From positions 2,294,001 to 2,358,000 of the forward strand of contig NZ_CP096884.1 of the NCBI RefSeq assembly GCF_023273855.1: 64,000 nucleotides of DNA. Direction: 5' to 3'. This DNA comes from Seonamhaeicola sp. ML3 (GTDB taxonomy: Bacteria; Bacteroidota; Bacteroidia; Flavobacteriales; Flavobacteriaceae). The notes beneath the pieces are model-generated. The model did no database searches and was not told the origin of the DNA. It was given only the letters and a program-made list of their open reading frames with translations. Position 1 is the stretch's first letter; every line of letters starts with the position of its first letter. Of the stretch, positions 26,253 to 34,926 are shown piece after piece. Both the position numbers and the translations under genes were made by a program.

Positions 26253-28427
26253 ATGAGAAAAATTGTATTTGTAGGCTTGTTAGCATTGGCCTTAGTATGT
26301 TGTAAAACAGAACCTTCAAAAGAAAAATCTTCAAATCCTAAAGACGCTGAAATTGCCCAAAAAGTTGACGCGCTTCTTGCTCAAATGACACTAGAAGAAA
26401 AAATTGCAGAAATGACACAGGATGCTCCAGCCAATGAACGATTGGGTATTCCTGTCATGAAATATGGAGAAGCATTACACGGATTATGGCTTGTTTTAGA
26501 TTATTATGGCAATACAACAGTGTATCCACAAGCCGTAGCTTGTGCTTCAACCTGGGAACCTGAACTCATAAAGAAAATGGCTTCCCAGACAGCACTGGAA
26601 GCTCGTGCTTTAGGAGTTACACATTGTTATTCTCCCAACTTAGATGTTTATGCTGGAGACGCTCGTTATGGTCGTGTTGAAGAGTCCTATGGTGAAGATC
26701 CTTATTTGGTTTCACGCATGGGAGTAGCCTTTATTCAAGGGTTACAAGGTATGGGCGATGAGCAATTTGATGAAAATCATGTTATTGCAACCGCTAAACA
26801 TTTTGTGGGATACCCCGAAAACAGGCGTGGTATCAATGGCGGATTTAGTGATATGTCTGAACGTCGTTTACGTGAGGTTTACCTGCCATCGTTCGAAGCG
26901 GCAGTAAAAGAAGCCCAGGTCGGCTGCGTTATGCCTGGTCACCAAGATTTTAACGGTGTGCCTTGTCATATGAATACTTGGTTATTAAACGACATCTTAC
27001 GAGATGAGCTAGGTTTTGATGGTTTTATTGTTTCTGACAATAATGATGTTGGACGATTAGAAACGATGCATTTTATTGCCGAAACCAGAACTAAAGCAGC
27101 TATCTTAGGATTAAAAGCAGGTGTTGATATGGACTTGGTGATTGGTAAAAACGAAAAACTGGCAACGTATCACGCTAATGTTTTGATGGATACCGTTACT
27201 CAGGATCCTTCATTGATGAAGTACATAGACAAGGCTGTATCACGTAACTTAACCGCAAAATATAAGTTAGGCTTGTTCGATGCAGAACCAAAAGAAATTG
27301 ATGAGGAAACTGTAAATGCAGGTCGTGATGAACATCGTGAGTTTGCATTGGAGATGGCGGAAAAATCGATCATTATGTTGAAAAATGATAATGATCTCTT
27401 ACCTCTTGATATATCAAAAATAAAATCATTAGCCGTGATTGGTCCAAATGCCCATGAAAAACGACCTAAAAAAGGAACCTATAAACTATTGGGTGGATAT
27501 TCAGGGTTACCACCATATTATGTGTCTGTTTTAGATGGTTTAAAAAAGAAAGTTGGCGACAATGTTAAAATAAATTTCGCCAAAGGTTGTGATATAGATA
27601 GCTTTTCAAAAGAAGGGTTTCCAGCGGCTGTTGCTGCAGCAAAAAAATCTGACGCTGTTGTTTTAGTTGTGGGGAGCTCGCACAAAACATGCGGTGAAGG
27701 CGGCGATCGTTCGGATTTAGATTTATATGGCGTTCAAAAAGATTTAGTGAAGTTGATACACAAAACAGGAAAACCGGTAATTGTTGTACTTATAAATGGT
27801 CGTCCATTGAGTATAAATTATATTGCTGAAAACATACCGTCTGTACTTGAAACATGGTATGGTGGTATGCATGCGGGTGATGCTGTTGCAAATGTTCTTT
27901 TTGGAGATGTTAACCCCGGTGGTAAACTAACCATGTCTTTTCCACGCTCTGTAGGACAGGTGCCCGTAACGTATTTAGAACGTCCAGACTTTATAGGTTC
28001 TGGAAAAGGAAAGTATCGATTTAGTGATAAATCACCATTGTTTCCATTTGGTTATGGGTTAAGTTACACTTCATTTAAAATATCTGAGCCAAAACTTCAA
28101 GATGATACTATTGCTCCCGATGGAAGTACAACGGTTTCTGTTGAGGTAACAAACACTGGAGAAAGAGAAGGGGATGAAGTAGTACAATTATATGTGCGTG
28201 ACGATTTTGCTTCGGTAGGTAGATATTTAAAATTATTGAAAGGCTTTGAGCGTATTAGCCTAAAACCTGGTGAAACAAAAACCGTTAGCTTTAATCTTGG
28301 ATTTGATGAATTAAATCTGTTGGATAAGGATCTGGTTAAAGTTGTGGAACCTGGCACATTTACTATTTCTGTTGGTACATCCTCTTCAGAAAAAGATTTA
28401 CAAAAAGTATCGCTATTAGTGAAGTAG
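26253..28427 (+). CDS. GH3 family glycoside hydrolase, lipoprotein
   Basis: The lipobox region is LALVCC (Cys16/17). The GH3 TIM barrel shows KHFVGY with Lys182-His183 and the nucleophile Asp262 in GFDGFIVSDNNDV. The second alpha/beta domain has VVLVVGSSHKTCGEGGDRSDL, which carries the likely acid/base Glu. A C-terminal Fn3-like domain (GDEVVQLYVRDDFASVG, LKGFERISLKPGETKTV) completes the usual three-domain plan at normal length. The usual SDW is SDN here, a variation seen outside classical beta-glucosidases. It is a periplasmic exo-acting beta-glucosidase or beta-xylosidase; the exact sugar is not readable. Confidence 0.9.
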   Translation: MRKIVFVGLLALALVCCKTEPSKEKSSNPKDAEIAQKVDALLAQMTLEEKIAEMTQDAPANERLGIPVMKYGEALHGLWLVLDYYGNTTVYPQAVACASTWEPELIKKMASQTALEARALGVTHCYSPNLDVYAGDARYGRVEESYGEDPYLVSRMGVAFIQGLQGMGDEQFDENHVIATAKHFVGYPENRRGINGGFSDMSERRLREVYLPSFEAAVKEAQVGCVMPGHQDFNGVPCHMNTWLLNDILRDELGFDGFIVSDNNDVGRLETMHFIAETRTKAAILGLKAGVDMDLVIGKNEKLATYHANVLMDTVTQDPSLMKYIDKAVSRNLTAKYKLGLFDAEPKEIDEETVNAGRDEHREFALEMAEKSIIMLKNDNDLLPLDISKIKSLAVIGPNAHEKRPKKGTYKLLGGYSGLPPYYVSVLDGLKKKVGDNVKINFAKGCDIDSFSKEGFPAAVAAAKKSDAVVLVVGSSHKTCGEGGDRSDLDLYGVQKDLVKLIHKTGKPVIVVLINGRPLSINYIAENIPSVLETWYGGMHAGDAVANVLFGDVNPGGKLTMSFPRSVGQVPVTYLERPDFIGSGKGKYRFSDKSPLFPFGYGLSYTSFKISEPKLQDDTIAPDGSTTVSVEVTNTGEREGDEVVQLYVRDDFASVGRYLKLLKGFERISLKPGETKTVSFNLGFDELNLLDKDLVKVVEPGTFTISVGTSSSEKDLQKVSLLVK

Positions 28428-28501
28428 TGCTTTAATTCTTTGTTAACCTAAAGTGTTTTGTAACTAATTATTGATTGATAACTAAATAAAAATTCATTTT
28501 A

Positions 28502-30403
28502 ATGAAATATACCGCTAAAGTCTTTTTTAATGAGATGCCGGTAGCTAAGATCTTGATGATTTTTGTTCTTACATTACAATTTGGTGTTTTGTCTGCACAG
28601 CTTCAGGAAAAGCCGGTCTTAAAATTAAAAATAGAGGGTAAGCATCTTTTTGTTGAAGCGATGTTTCCCGATAATATCAGACAATTTGAGCTTCGTATTG
28701 AAAGTTCTCGGAATACGTCTATAAGCAGGTTTTCTTCTGTTTCACAGTTTGACCCAGATAGTTTAAATCGCAAGAAATTCTATAACAAGACAGATCATGA
28801 AACTTGGTTTCCTGTTATTGACATTAATCCAGAGCAGGGAATGGAAGGTGTATTCGTTTTTAAAGACAATCCCACAGGGACTTACACATTTGGTGGGCCT
28901 TATTTCGATGATACGCATGAACTAAAAAAACAAATTATTGTTCCTTCGGGTAGGTTGGAGCATTGGGAAAACTCCTTGCGAGTAAGTTCAAAGCAAATTG
29001 AAGTAGAGCACTTTTATTTAAGAAAAACGTATCCGGTATTGTTGAAAGAATTTAGACATGACATAGACTTGCTCTCAGAAGATTGGAGTGGTAGTGTAAG
29101 TATATTTATCGATGGTGAAGACGGACCTTATGAGTTTGCTAGAAAAACTATTGCTCCTGAAAATACAGCATGGAAACATGATGAACTGGAACAGCTTTTG
29201 GGTGAAGGTTTGTCAAAAAAACGTTTGATAACTTCGTTAGAAGCGGTAATAGACAATGGTTTAAGACGACAAAATTTAAATCCAGATAGCCCAACTTACG
29301 GCTCCTTTTTCACTTTTTACGATTTAGATGCGCGACTTCATCGCTCGGCTTACTGGTTGTGGGGAGGTTCCCCAATTGTAAAGATGGTTTTAGATGCTAT
29401 TAAAATACCGGAAATCGCCAGTAAATATGACACAGAAGAGCTTATTCAACGTATGGATGCGGTAGGTAAACTTTATTTAAAGTATCAGGTTCGAGAAGAA
29501 AACCATCCCTCTCGAGGATCATTTTTGGTAATTTGGCTTAGGTCGCCAAGTGGATATGAAAAATGGGTAGGAACATCAGATTCCGGAATTATGTATAAAT
29601 GGGCTTTGGCGCCTCTGTTTGAAACAACTGGAGATAGTGCTTATGTAGAAGCAGCCAATTTTTGGAACACCGAAAAGGGAAAGTTGATAGAACAGCACGA
29701 TATCCTACCTCACAACTATTTATACGATATAAATAAGTTCCATAAAAATATTTTAGATGAAACTGGTTGGGATCCTGAAGGACACAGTGTTTTTTATAAG
29801 ATTACTGGAGACGAAAACTTTAAAGAAGTCGCTAAACAATATATGGACAAGCATATGCCTAAATTTCAAAACGATAACGGTCTTTGGAATAGAAGCTGGT
29901 CCTTAGAAAAAAATAAGGCTGTGCCACCTCTTAAAATGACTCGAGGAACCGGTTGGACTATGGAAGGTATGTTGGCAATGAACGAAATGTTTCCCAATAC
30001 TATTTATCTGGATTATGCCATAAAAATAGCAGATCAGCTAGTTGGTAATCAAAATCCTGATGGCTCTTGGAATTTTGTTTTCGATTCCCGTGAAGGTGAC
30101 AGAACAGCAATTCCAACAGACAAAGGAACACCTTTGTGGAGTTTACTCATGTACAGACTATACGAAACCACCAACAACGTTAAGTATTTAGAGTCTGCAA
30201 GAAAAGCACTTACATGGTGTCTTGAAAATCAATACCTTGGACCAGATCCAGAAGCTATTGGTAGTATCGTAGGTAGAACCAACGCATCTATGGTTGGATA
30301 CCGCTTTTATTTCGATGCTACTTGTGCCTATTCAACAGGTTTCTTCGGTTTGGCTATTTTGAAAGAACTAGAACAGCAAGAAAAGGAATTGAATAAAAAC
30401 TAA
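28502..30403 (+). CDS. Secreted alpha/alpha-toroid protein, possible uronyl hydrolase-like enzyme
   Basis: The signal region ends near residue 33 (GVLSAQ). An N-terminal beta-rich domain (~35-185) is followed by an (alpha/alpha)n barrel (~215-630). Candidate active-site segments are ETGWDPEGHSVFYKITGD (Asp424), RGTGWTMEGMLAMNE (481-495) and NPDGSWNFVFDSREGD, the Gly-Trp/Asp pattern seen in GH88/GH105-type unsaturated uronyl hydrolases and other toroids such as GH154. I cannot place it in a family. The length (633 aa) exceeds plain GH105 enzymes. It is the last gene of the GH5-GH3 unit and is followed by a terminator. Confidence 0.55.
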   Translation: MKYTAKVFFNEMPVAKILMIFVLTLQFGVLSAQLQEKPVLKLKIEGKHLFVEAMFPDNIRQFELRIESSRNTSISRFSSVSQFDPDSLNRKKFYNKTDHETWFPVIDINPEQGMEGVFVFKDNPTGTYTFGGPYFDDTHELKKQIIVPSGRLEHWENSLRVSSKQIEVEHFYLRKTYPVLLKEFRHDIDLLSEDWSGSVSIFIDGEDGPYEFARKTIAPENTAWKHDELEQLLGEGLSKKRLITSLEAVIDNGLRRQNLNPDSPTYGSFFTFYDLDARLHRSAYWLWGGSPIVKMVLDAIKIPEIASKYDTEELIQRMDAVGKLYLKYQVREENHPSRGSFLVIWLRSPSGYEKWVGTSDSGIMYKWALAPLFETTGDSAYVEAANFWNTEKGKLIEQHDILPHNYLYDINKFHKNILDETGWDPEGHSVFYKITGDENFKEVAKQYMDKHMPKFQNDNGLWNRSWSLEKNKAVPPLKMTRGTGWTMEGMLAMNEMFPNTIYLDYAIKIADQLVGNQNPDGSWNFVFDSREGDRTAIPTDKGTPLWSLLMYRLYETTNNVKYLESARKALTWCLENQYLGPDPEAIGSIVGRTNASMVGYRFYFDATCAYSTGFFGLAILKELEQQEKELNKN

Positions 30404-30430
30404 ATCTTTAGATTATAAGTTTTATATAAA

Positions 30431-30460
30431 AAAAACAGAGGTAATGGCCTCTGTTTTTTT
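30431..30460 (+). terminator. Intrinsic terminator after the GH5-GH3-toroid unit
   Basis: A hairpin pairs CAGAGG (30436-30441) with CCTCTG (30448-30453), with outer A-T pairs and a T-run to 30460. It sits 28 nt after the stop codon of the toroid gene. Confidence 0.88.
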
Positions 30461-30724
30461 CATATTTATACAATAAATTGTTTTTTGATTAATGTTTGAA
30501 AATACAAAAACAAGCATAGTGTATAGATATTTTTGCAAAAAAATTGATCATATCATTATTAAAGCAGTAAAATCATTCGTTTGTAAAAGGTTAGTGTGAA
30601 GACATATTAAGTGTCATTTGCTTAAGCAGAAAACAGAAAACAATGATTACATTAGCTCACATAATTATATTAACTCAAAACTATTTCCAGTCTTGGAATA
30701 TGTTTTTTAAAAAAGGTTTTACTT
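30461..30724. other. Intergenic stretch before rhamnose mutarotase
   Basis: AT-rich sequence without a convincing ORF, RNA gene or CAGGATA element. A promoter for the mutarotase gene must lie here, but I cannot point to it. Confidence 0.5.
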
Positions 30725-31039
30725 ATGCAAAGACTAGCATTTAAGATGAAATTGAACAAAGGGCAAAAAGAGGCTTACAAAAAGCGTCATGACGAATTGT
30801 GGCCCGAACTAAAACAGTTATTAAAAGACAATGGTGTAAGTGAATATTCTATTTTTTTAGATGAAGAAACCAGTACCTTATTCGCTTTCCAAAAAGTTTC
30901 TGGTGATGGTGGTTCGCAAGATTTGGCCGATAACCCCATTGTAAAAAAATGGTGGGATTTTATGGCAGATATCATGGAGGTAAACCCAGATAATTCTCCA
31001 GTCTCTAAGTCTTTAGAGGAGTTGTTTTTTATGGAGTAG
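30725..31039 (+). CDS. rhaM: L-rhamnose mutarotase
   Basis: A small cytosolic protein (104 aa) with the family landmarks: MQRLAFKMKLNKGQ start, KRHDELWPEL with His22 (the position of the catalytic His in E. coli RhaM), and the paired tryptophans W76-W77 in NPIVKKWWDFM. It interconverts the alpha and beta anomers of L-rhamnose before isomerisation. It is the only cytosolic rhamnose gene in the window, so kinase, isomerase and aldolase (or dehydrogenase-route) genes must be elsewhere. It is strong evidence that the glycan contains L-rhamnose, together with the three GH78 genes. Confidence 0.94.
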   Translation: MQRLAFKMKLNKGQKEAYKKRHDELWPELKQLLKDNGVSEYSIFLDEETSTLFAFQKVSGDGGSQDLADNPIVKKWWDFMADIMEVNPDNSPVSKSLEELFFME

Positions 31040-31103
31040 CATGAAGGTTTTTTCTTAATTTGTTGAATTTGTACTATTTACATGTTTGTTTTTTTAAAAA
31101 TTA

Positions 31104-31148
31104 CCAGACAGTACAGGATACTATGTTCTTCTTTGTGTGGTAAATTTC
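31104..31148 (+). promoter_or_regulatory. PUL promoter element upstream of the small T9SS protein
   Basis: CCAG at 31104 and ACAGGATAC at 31113 are 9 nt apart. GGATA starts at 31116 and TAAATTTC at 31141, exactly 25 nt. The ATG is at 31185. Confidence 0.75.
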
Positions 31149-31184
31149 AAAGATCAAAACAATTAATTAATACATTAAAACATT

Positions 31185-31961
31185 ATGAAAAAAATTACTT
31201 TATTCATGGCAGCAATTTTACTGTTGTCAACGATTTCAATTCAAGCTCAATCATCATGGTCCAATACTGTTGGTGTTTACAAAATAAAAGTGGTTGGGGA
31301 AAACTTATATGTAACGCTTAATACTGCTACTGGAGTTATAACTTATGAAGCAGGATTACCAGGAAATGATGACAAACAATTATTTGAGATTGATAACCAT
31401 CCATCTGGAACCAATTATTCTATAAAGTCTGTTATTTCAGGTCAAGGTGTAGCAGAAGCAGTTGATACAGGTGATACTACTCCAAATTTAGAATGCAGAG
31501 GTAATAATGCCGCTGCATCAGGACAACAAGATCAATGGAATCTGGGTAGAAATTCTGGTACAGGAATGTATCTATGGAGTGATGATACTGGTACTACATG
31601 GTCTGGGGCAGCTAGAAGAAGAGTTTTTGGTACACCTGCAGCAGCTGGTCTGGTAAGATGCAGTGCTTCAAGCGATGTAGCATTTGAGTATGAATTTATT
31701 AGTACCTTAAGCGCTGATTCGTTTGACTCAAGCTCAGTTTTTGTGTCTAATCCTTCTAGCAACAGATTAAATATTAAAGGTTTAACTTCAACTATAAACA
31801 AAATTAATGTTTACTCTTTATTAGGACAACCAGTTTTAGTAAGAGAGTTAAAAGGTGAAAGAAATTTAAATCTAGATATTAGTTCTTTATCTAATGGTGT
31901 TTACGTTGTTAATTTTGTTACCGAAAACGGTAGTTTCACAAAGAAAATTGTGAAGCAATAG
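31185..31961 (+). CDS. Small secreted protein, beta-trefoil-like, with T9SS sorting domain
   Basis: The signal peptide ends near residue 22 (STISIQAQ). Residues ~25-165 look like a lectin-type beta-trefoil (GVYKIKVVGENLYVTLN, YSIKSVISGQGVAEA, QDQWNLGRNSGTGMYLWS), resembling the ricin-like region of the protein at 32268. Residues ~185-258 are a type A T9SS sorting domain (VSNPSSNRLNIKGL, INVYSLLGQPV, SNGVYVVNFVTENGSFTKKIVKQ). It carries no recognisable catalytic domain and is probably a secreted or surface carbohydrate-binding protein. It has its own promoter element and terminator, so it is expressed alone. Confidence 0.65.
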   Translation: MKKITLFMAAILLLSTISIQAQSSWSNTVGVYKIKVVGENLYVTLNTATGVITYEAGLPGNDDKQLFEIDNHPSGTNYSIKSVISGQGVAEAVDTGDTTPNLECRGNNAAASGQQDQWNLGRNSGTGMYLWSDDTGTTWSGAARRRVFGTPAAAGLVRCSASSDVAFEYEFISTLSADSFDSSSVFVSNPSSNRLNIKGLTSTINKINVYSLLGQPVLVRELKGERNLNLDISSLSNGVYVVNFVTENGSFTKKIVKQ

Positions 31962-31980
31962 CAAATACCTAAAATAAATT

Positions 31981-32022
31981 AAAAAAACACCCATTCTTGT
32001 GTAAGGAATGGGTGTTTTTTTT
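31981..32022 (+). terminator. Intrinsic terminator after the small T9SS protein
   Basis: A 13-bp perfect stem pairs AAAACACCCATTC with GAATGGGTGTTTT around a 9-nt loop, followed by Ts. It lies 20 nt beyond the stop codon. Confidence 0.92.
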
Positions 32023-32167
32023 GACCAATATTTTTTAAAGAAACGTCCCATTAATTACATAGTGTATCCTTAGGTCATACAGTATACTAATTATAACAAG
32101 GTGATGGTTGGCTTGAGTGTTTTTGTTGATATAGTGTTCATAAAATCAGTGTGTTGGGTTGTTTCTT

Positions 32168-32203
32168 ACAGGATGATACATGATAGATAATTTGGTATAT
32201 TTG
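32168..32203 (+). promoter_or_regulatory. PUL promoter element upstream of the first BNR-4/lectin protein
   Basis: TTACAGGATGA has a slightly changed core (GGATG from 32171). A perfect -7 box TATATTTG starts at 32196, exactly 25 nt later. The first CAG box is not evident. The ATG is at 32268. The rest of the 31962-32267 gap holds only the preceding terminator. Confidence 0.65.
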
Positions 32204-32267
32204 TTTAAAATTACAAACTATTTTCGCTCGCTAAAGTGGAAATAAGCTATGTGAAAAGAAAAAGTTT

Positions 32268-34766
32268 ATGAAAACAAGTGTCATTCAAAAAGGTGTTTCG
32301 CATCTATTTGAAAAAAAACTCCCTCAACTTTTACTGTGTGCTATTTTGGGTTTTTCTCAATTTACTTCCTCTCAAGTCGTGTTGGAAGATGAAGTTAAAA
32401 TTACCGATATTGGGCTACATTTTAATGGTAGTAAAGTTACAAGTGGCGCTTCGAATACCGGAGATAACGCACCTTACGATTATTTTTTTGGTCGTAATAT
32501 TTCAGCGCATGGCGATTGTGTAAAAACATTTGGAAATTATGTTTTCATGACATGGTATCGCGGTGGAAAAGGTGACCGCCACGTTATGTTAACCCGATAC
32601 AACACCAATACAGGTACAATGGCTACCATCGAATTTCCACACAGGCACACTGGTTATCAAAATAGATATTGGATTGGGGAATCTCATAATACTATTGCAA
32701 TTGGGATTAGCCCGATAGATGGTACCATACATTTGTTATACGACATGCATGCCTATAGTGCCTCAAAACCTTCTAATGGAAGTCTTGCTAATGATTATTT
32801 TAGATACTCCTATTCGGTCCCTAATGCCGTATCATTATCGGATTCCGATTTTACACTAGATAAGTTTGTTCAAAACAGTAGCGGAGGTTACAAGCATTTG
32901 AGAATGCCCGGAAGTGCTCCTCAGTCAGAATTTGTAGCGCTAACCTATCCGCAATTCTTTTTAAACGACGCAGGAGATTTGTTCATGTACATGCGCGAAG
33001 GTGGAAATAACAATGGTATGTACAAGTTTACAAAATATAGCGCTAGTACAGGTACTTGGTCTAATTTTACAGATTTTAATGTACTCAATGCTAAGAGTCG
33101 CCCAGGTGTTACTTACAACTGGGGGCTGTATGGTAACATGAAATACGTAAATGGCAAAATTAGAATAGGGTTCCAGCGTAGATCCGCCAACAATAATGAT
33201 AAGTACCAGTATCAAAATGGTGTATACTATGCATATTCAGATAATCAAGATGGTGTAGGTGGTTGGAAAAACCACCAAGGGCAAAGTTTTAGTACACCTT
33301 TATATGATGCAGATTTCATAAAAGTTATGGAGCCAGGTGATTATGTACAAACAACACAAACCAGTAAGGTACACATTGTGGGGAGTTTTGATTGGACGGT
33401 TACAGAGAAAGGAGATGTACATATCATTAGTAGAGTCAAGGATAATCAATATAACGTTACTAAATTTTTACATACTTACAGACCTGCCGGAGCCTCAAGT
33501 TTTATTACTTCAGAAGATTTTGCAGGTGCTGGTGCGATTTATACGGCTGGAGATGATATTTTCATAATAACCTTAAAGAATAGTAGGGTTTTTATACAAA
33601 AGGCTCAGGGTGGTACAAATAATTTCACTACGGTTTACCATGCTACCTCTGGAAAAACTTTCGATCATGGTCGTGTTCACATTAGTAATGGGAAGGTTTA
33701 TTACTATCTCATGGAAAAGAAATCGGGCAATGCTCAACCTTTATATCTTCAGATAATAGGTTTAGATATCGATATACCTCCTTTTAGATTGACTTTAACT
33801 TCGCCTTCCAATGGTGCGTCTTTTATGCTAGGAGAGACAATTCCTGTATCTGCTAATGCGTTTTATGATAATGGAAGTGTTACAAAAGTGGAATTTAAGG
33901 TAAATGATGCCCTTTTAGGTGAGGATAATACAGCACCTTATTCTTTAAATTGGACACCTTCTGCTGAAGGGGAATATACGGTTCAAGCTATTGCATATAA
34001 CTCTGACAATGAAATATTAGCTTCTAATGTACATACGGTAAATGTAGAAGTCAATGATCCTACAGATTTATCGGGAAAAATTTATCGATTAAAAAATGTT
34101 GCTACTGGAAAGTATTTAAGAGCGCCTAGTGGGCAAAGTACACTTTACGAAAGTGATTATGTTCAAGGGCAAGACGATTTGGAGTTTACGTTTTTAGACA
34201 CGCAATATGGCGGTAAGGATTATTACATTATTGACCCAAAGCTAAGAGGTGTGTTAAGAGCAACTGGATCTGCTTTTTCTACGCCGTATGCAGTAATAAG
34301 TAGTTCTGCAGAACCACCTAACCAAGATTCTGATAAAGTATGGACTGTGCATTATAACGAAGTAGAGGCTAATTACAGATTAGAGGCTAGAGAATCAGGT
34401 AGGTTTTTGTATCAAGGAACCAATGGAACATTTTACAATCATTTAAACAGTTCGATGACTGATATAGATAGATCTAAATGGATTTTAGAATCTACCACTT
34501 TAAGTACAGAAGGACTGGAAGAAAATATCTTTACATTTAAAGTTTTCCCAAACCCTGCAACAAACAATTTTACTTTAGTATTCAATAGGATTTTTAAAGG
34601 TAATGTGATTATTAGTGATATGCTCGGTAAAATCATTTATCGTACAGAGGTTAGTGGCGTTAAAATGGAAATCAATAATAATGGTCGTTTTGCTCCGGGT
34701 CTCTACTTTATTAAGGTTATTGGAGATGAACAATCACAGGAACATTCTAAATTACTAATTAAATAA
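32268..34766 (+). CDS. T9SS-secreted BNR-4 (PL24/PL25 ulvan-lyase-like) enzyme with Ig-like and ricin-like domains
   Basis: The signal ends near residue 35. A seven-bladed propeller covers ~36-500 with His140 in ESHNTI and His161 in YDMHAY, plus FRYSYS and RRSANN. The 21-residue spacing of the two His matches my memory of the catalytic pair in the PL24 ulvan lyase LOR_107, which is recollection and unverified. Then come an Ig-like domain (~505-597, LTSPSNGASFMLGETIPVSA), a ricin-like beta-trefoil (~600-745, YRLKNVATGKYLRAPSG) and a T9SS type A domain (~760-832, VFPNPATNNFTLVF). The lectin domain probably holds the enzyme on its substrate. Its C-terminal half differs from that of the two paralogs at 34927 and 40834. 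Confidence 0.8.
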   Translation: MKTSVIQKGVSHLFEKKLPQLLLCAILGFSQFTSSQVVLEDEVKITDIGLHFNGSKVTSGASNTGDNAPYDYFFGRNISAHGDCVKTFGNYVFMTWYRGGKGDRHVMLTRYNTNTGTMATIEFPHRHTGYQNRYWIGESHNTIAIGISPIDGTIHLLYDMHAYSASKPSNGSLANDYFRYSYSVPNAVSLSDSDFTLDKFVQNSSGGYKHLRMPGSAPQSEFVALTYPQFFLNDAGDLFMYMREGGNNNGMYKFTKYSASTGTWSNFTDFNVLNAKSRPGVTYNWGLYGNMKYVNGKIRIGFQRRSANNNDKYQYQNGVYYAYSDNQDGVGGWKNHQGQSFSTPLYDADFIKVMEPGDYVQTTQTSKVHIVGSFDWTVTEKGDVHIISRVKDNQYNVTKFLHTYRPAGASSFITSEDFAGAGAIYTAGDDIFIITLKNSRVFIQKAQGGTNNFTTVYHATSGKTFDHGRVHISNGKVYYYLMEKKSGNAQPLYLQIIGLDIDIPPFRLTLTSPSNGASFMLGETIPVSANAFYDNGSVTKVEFKVNDALLGEDNTAPYSLNWTPSAEGEYTVQAIAYNSDNEILASNVHTVNVEVNDPTDLSGKIYRLKNVATGKYLRAPSGQSTLYESDYVQGQDDLEFTFLDTQYGGKDYYIIDPKLRGVLRATGSAFSTPYAVISSSAEPPNQDSDKVWTVHYNEVEANYRLEARESGRFLYQGTNGTFYNHLNSSMTDIDRSKWILESTTLSTEGLEENIFTFKVFPNPATNNFTLVFNRIFKGNVIISDMLGKIIYRTEVSGVKMEINNNGRFAPGLYFIKVIGDEQSQEHSKLLIK

Positions 34767-34838
34767 AACAAAGATAAAGTACAGTGCTGTAATTGTTGAA
34801 CATAAAAGGAGTTTGTGAAAAAGTAACTCCGAAATCAT

Positions 34839-34884
34839 ACAGAACGGTACAGGATACTTTTTTTAAGTAAAAGTCGTAACTTAG
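34839..34884 (+). promoter_or_regulatory. PUL promoter element upstream of the second BNR-4 protein
   Basis: ACAG at 34839 and ACAGGATAC at 34849 are 10 nt apart, a near-ideal copy. GGATA starts at 34852 and TAACTTAG at 34877, exactly 25 nt. The ATG is at 34927. Confidence 0.78.
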
Positions 34885-34926
34885 TGCAGTTATTTACTAA
34901 ACTAAATAATTAAGAAAAATTAAACT

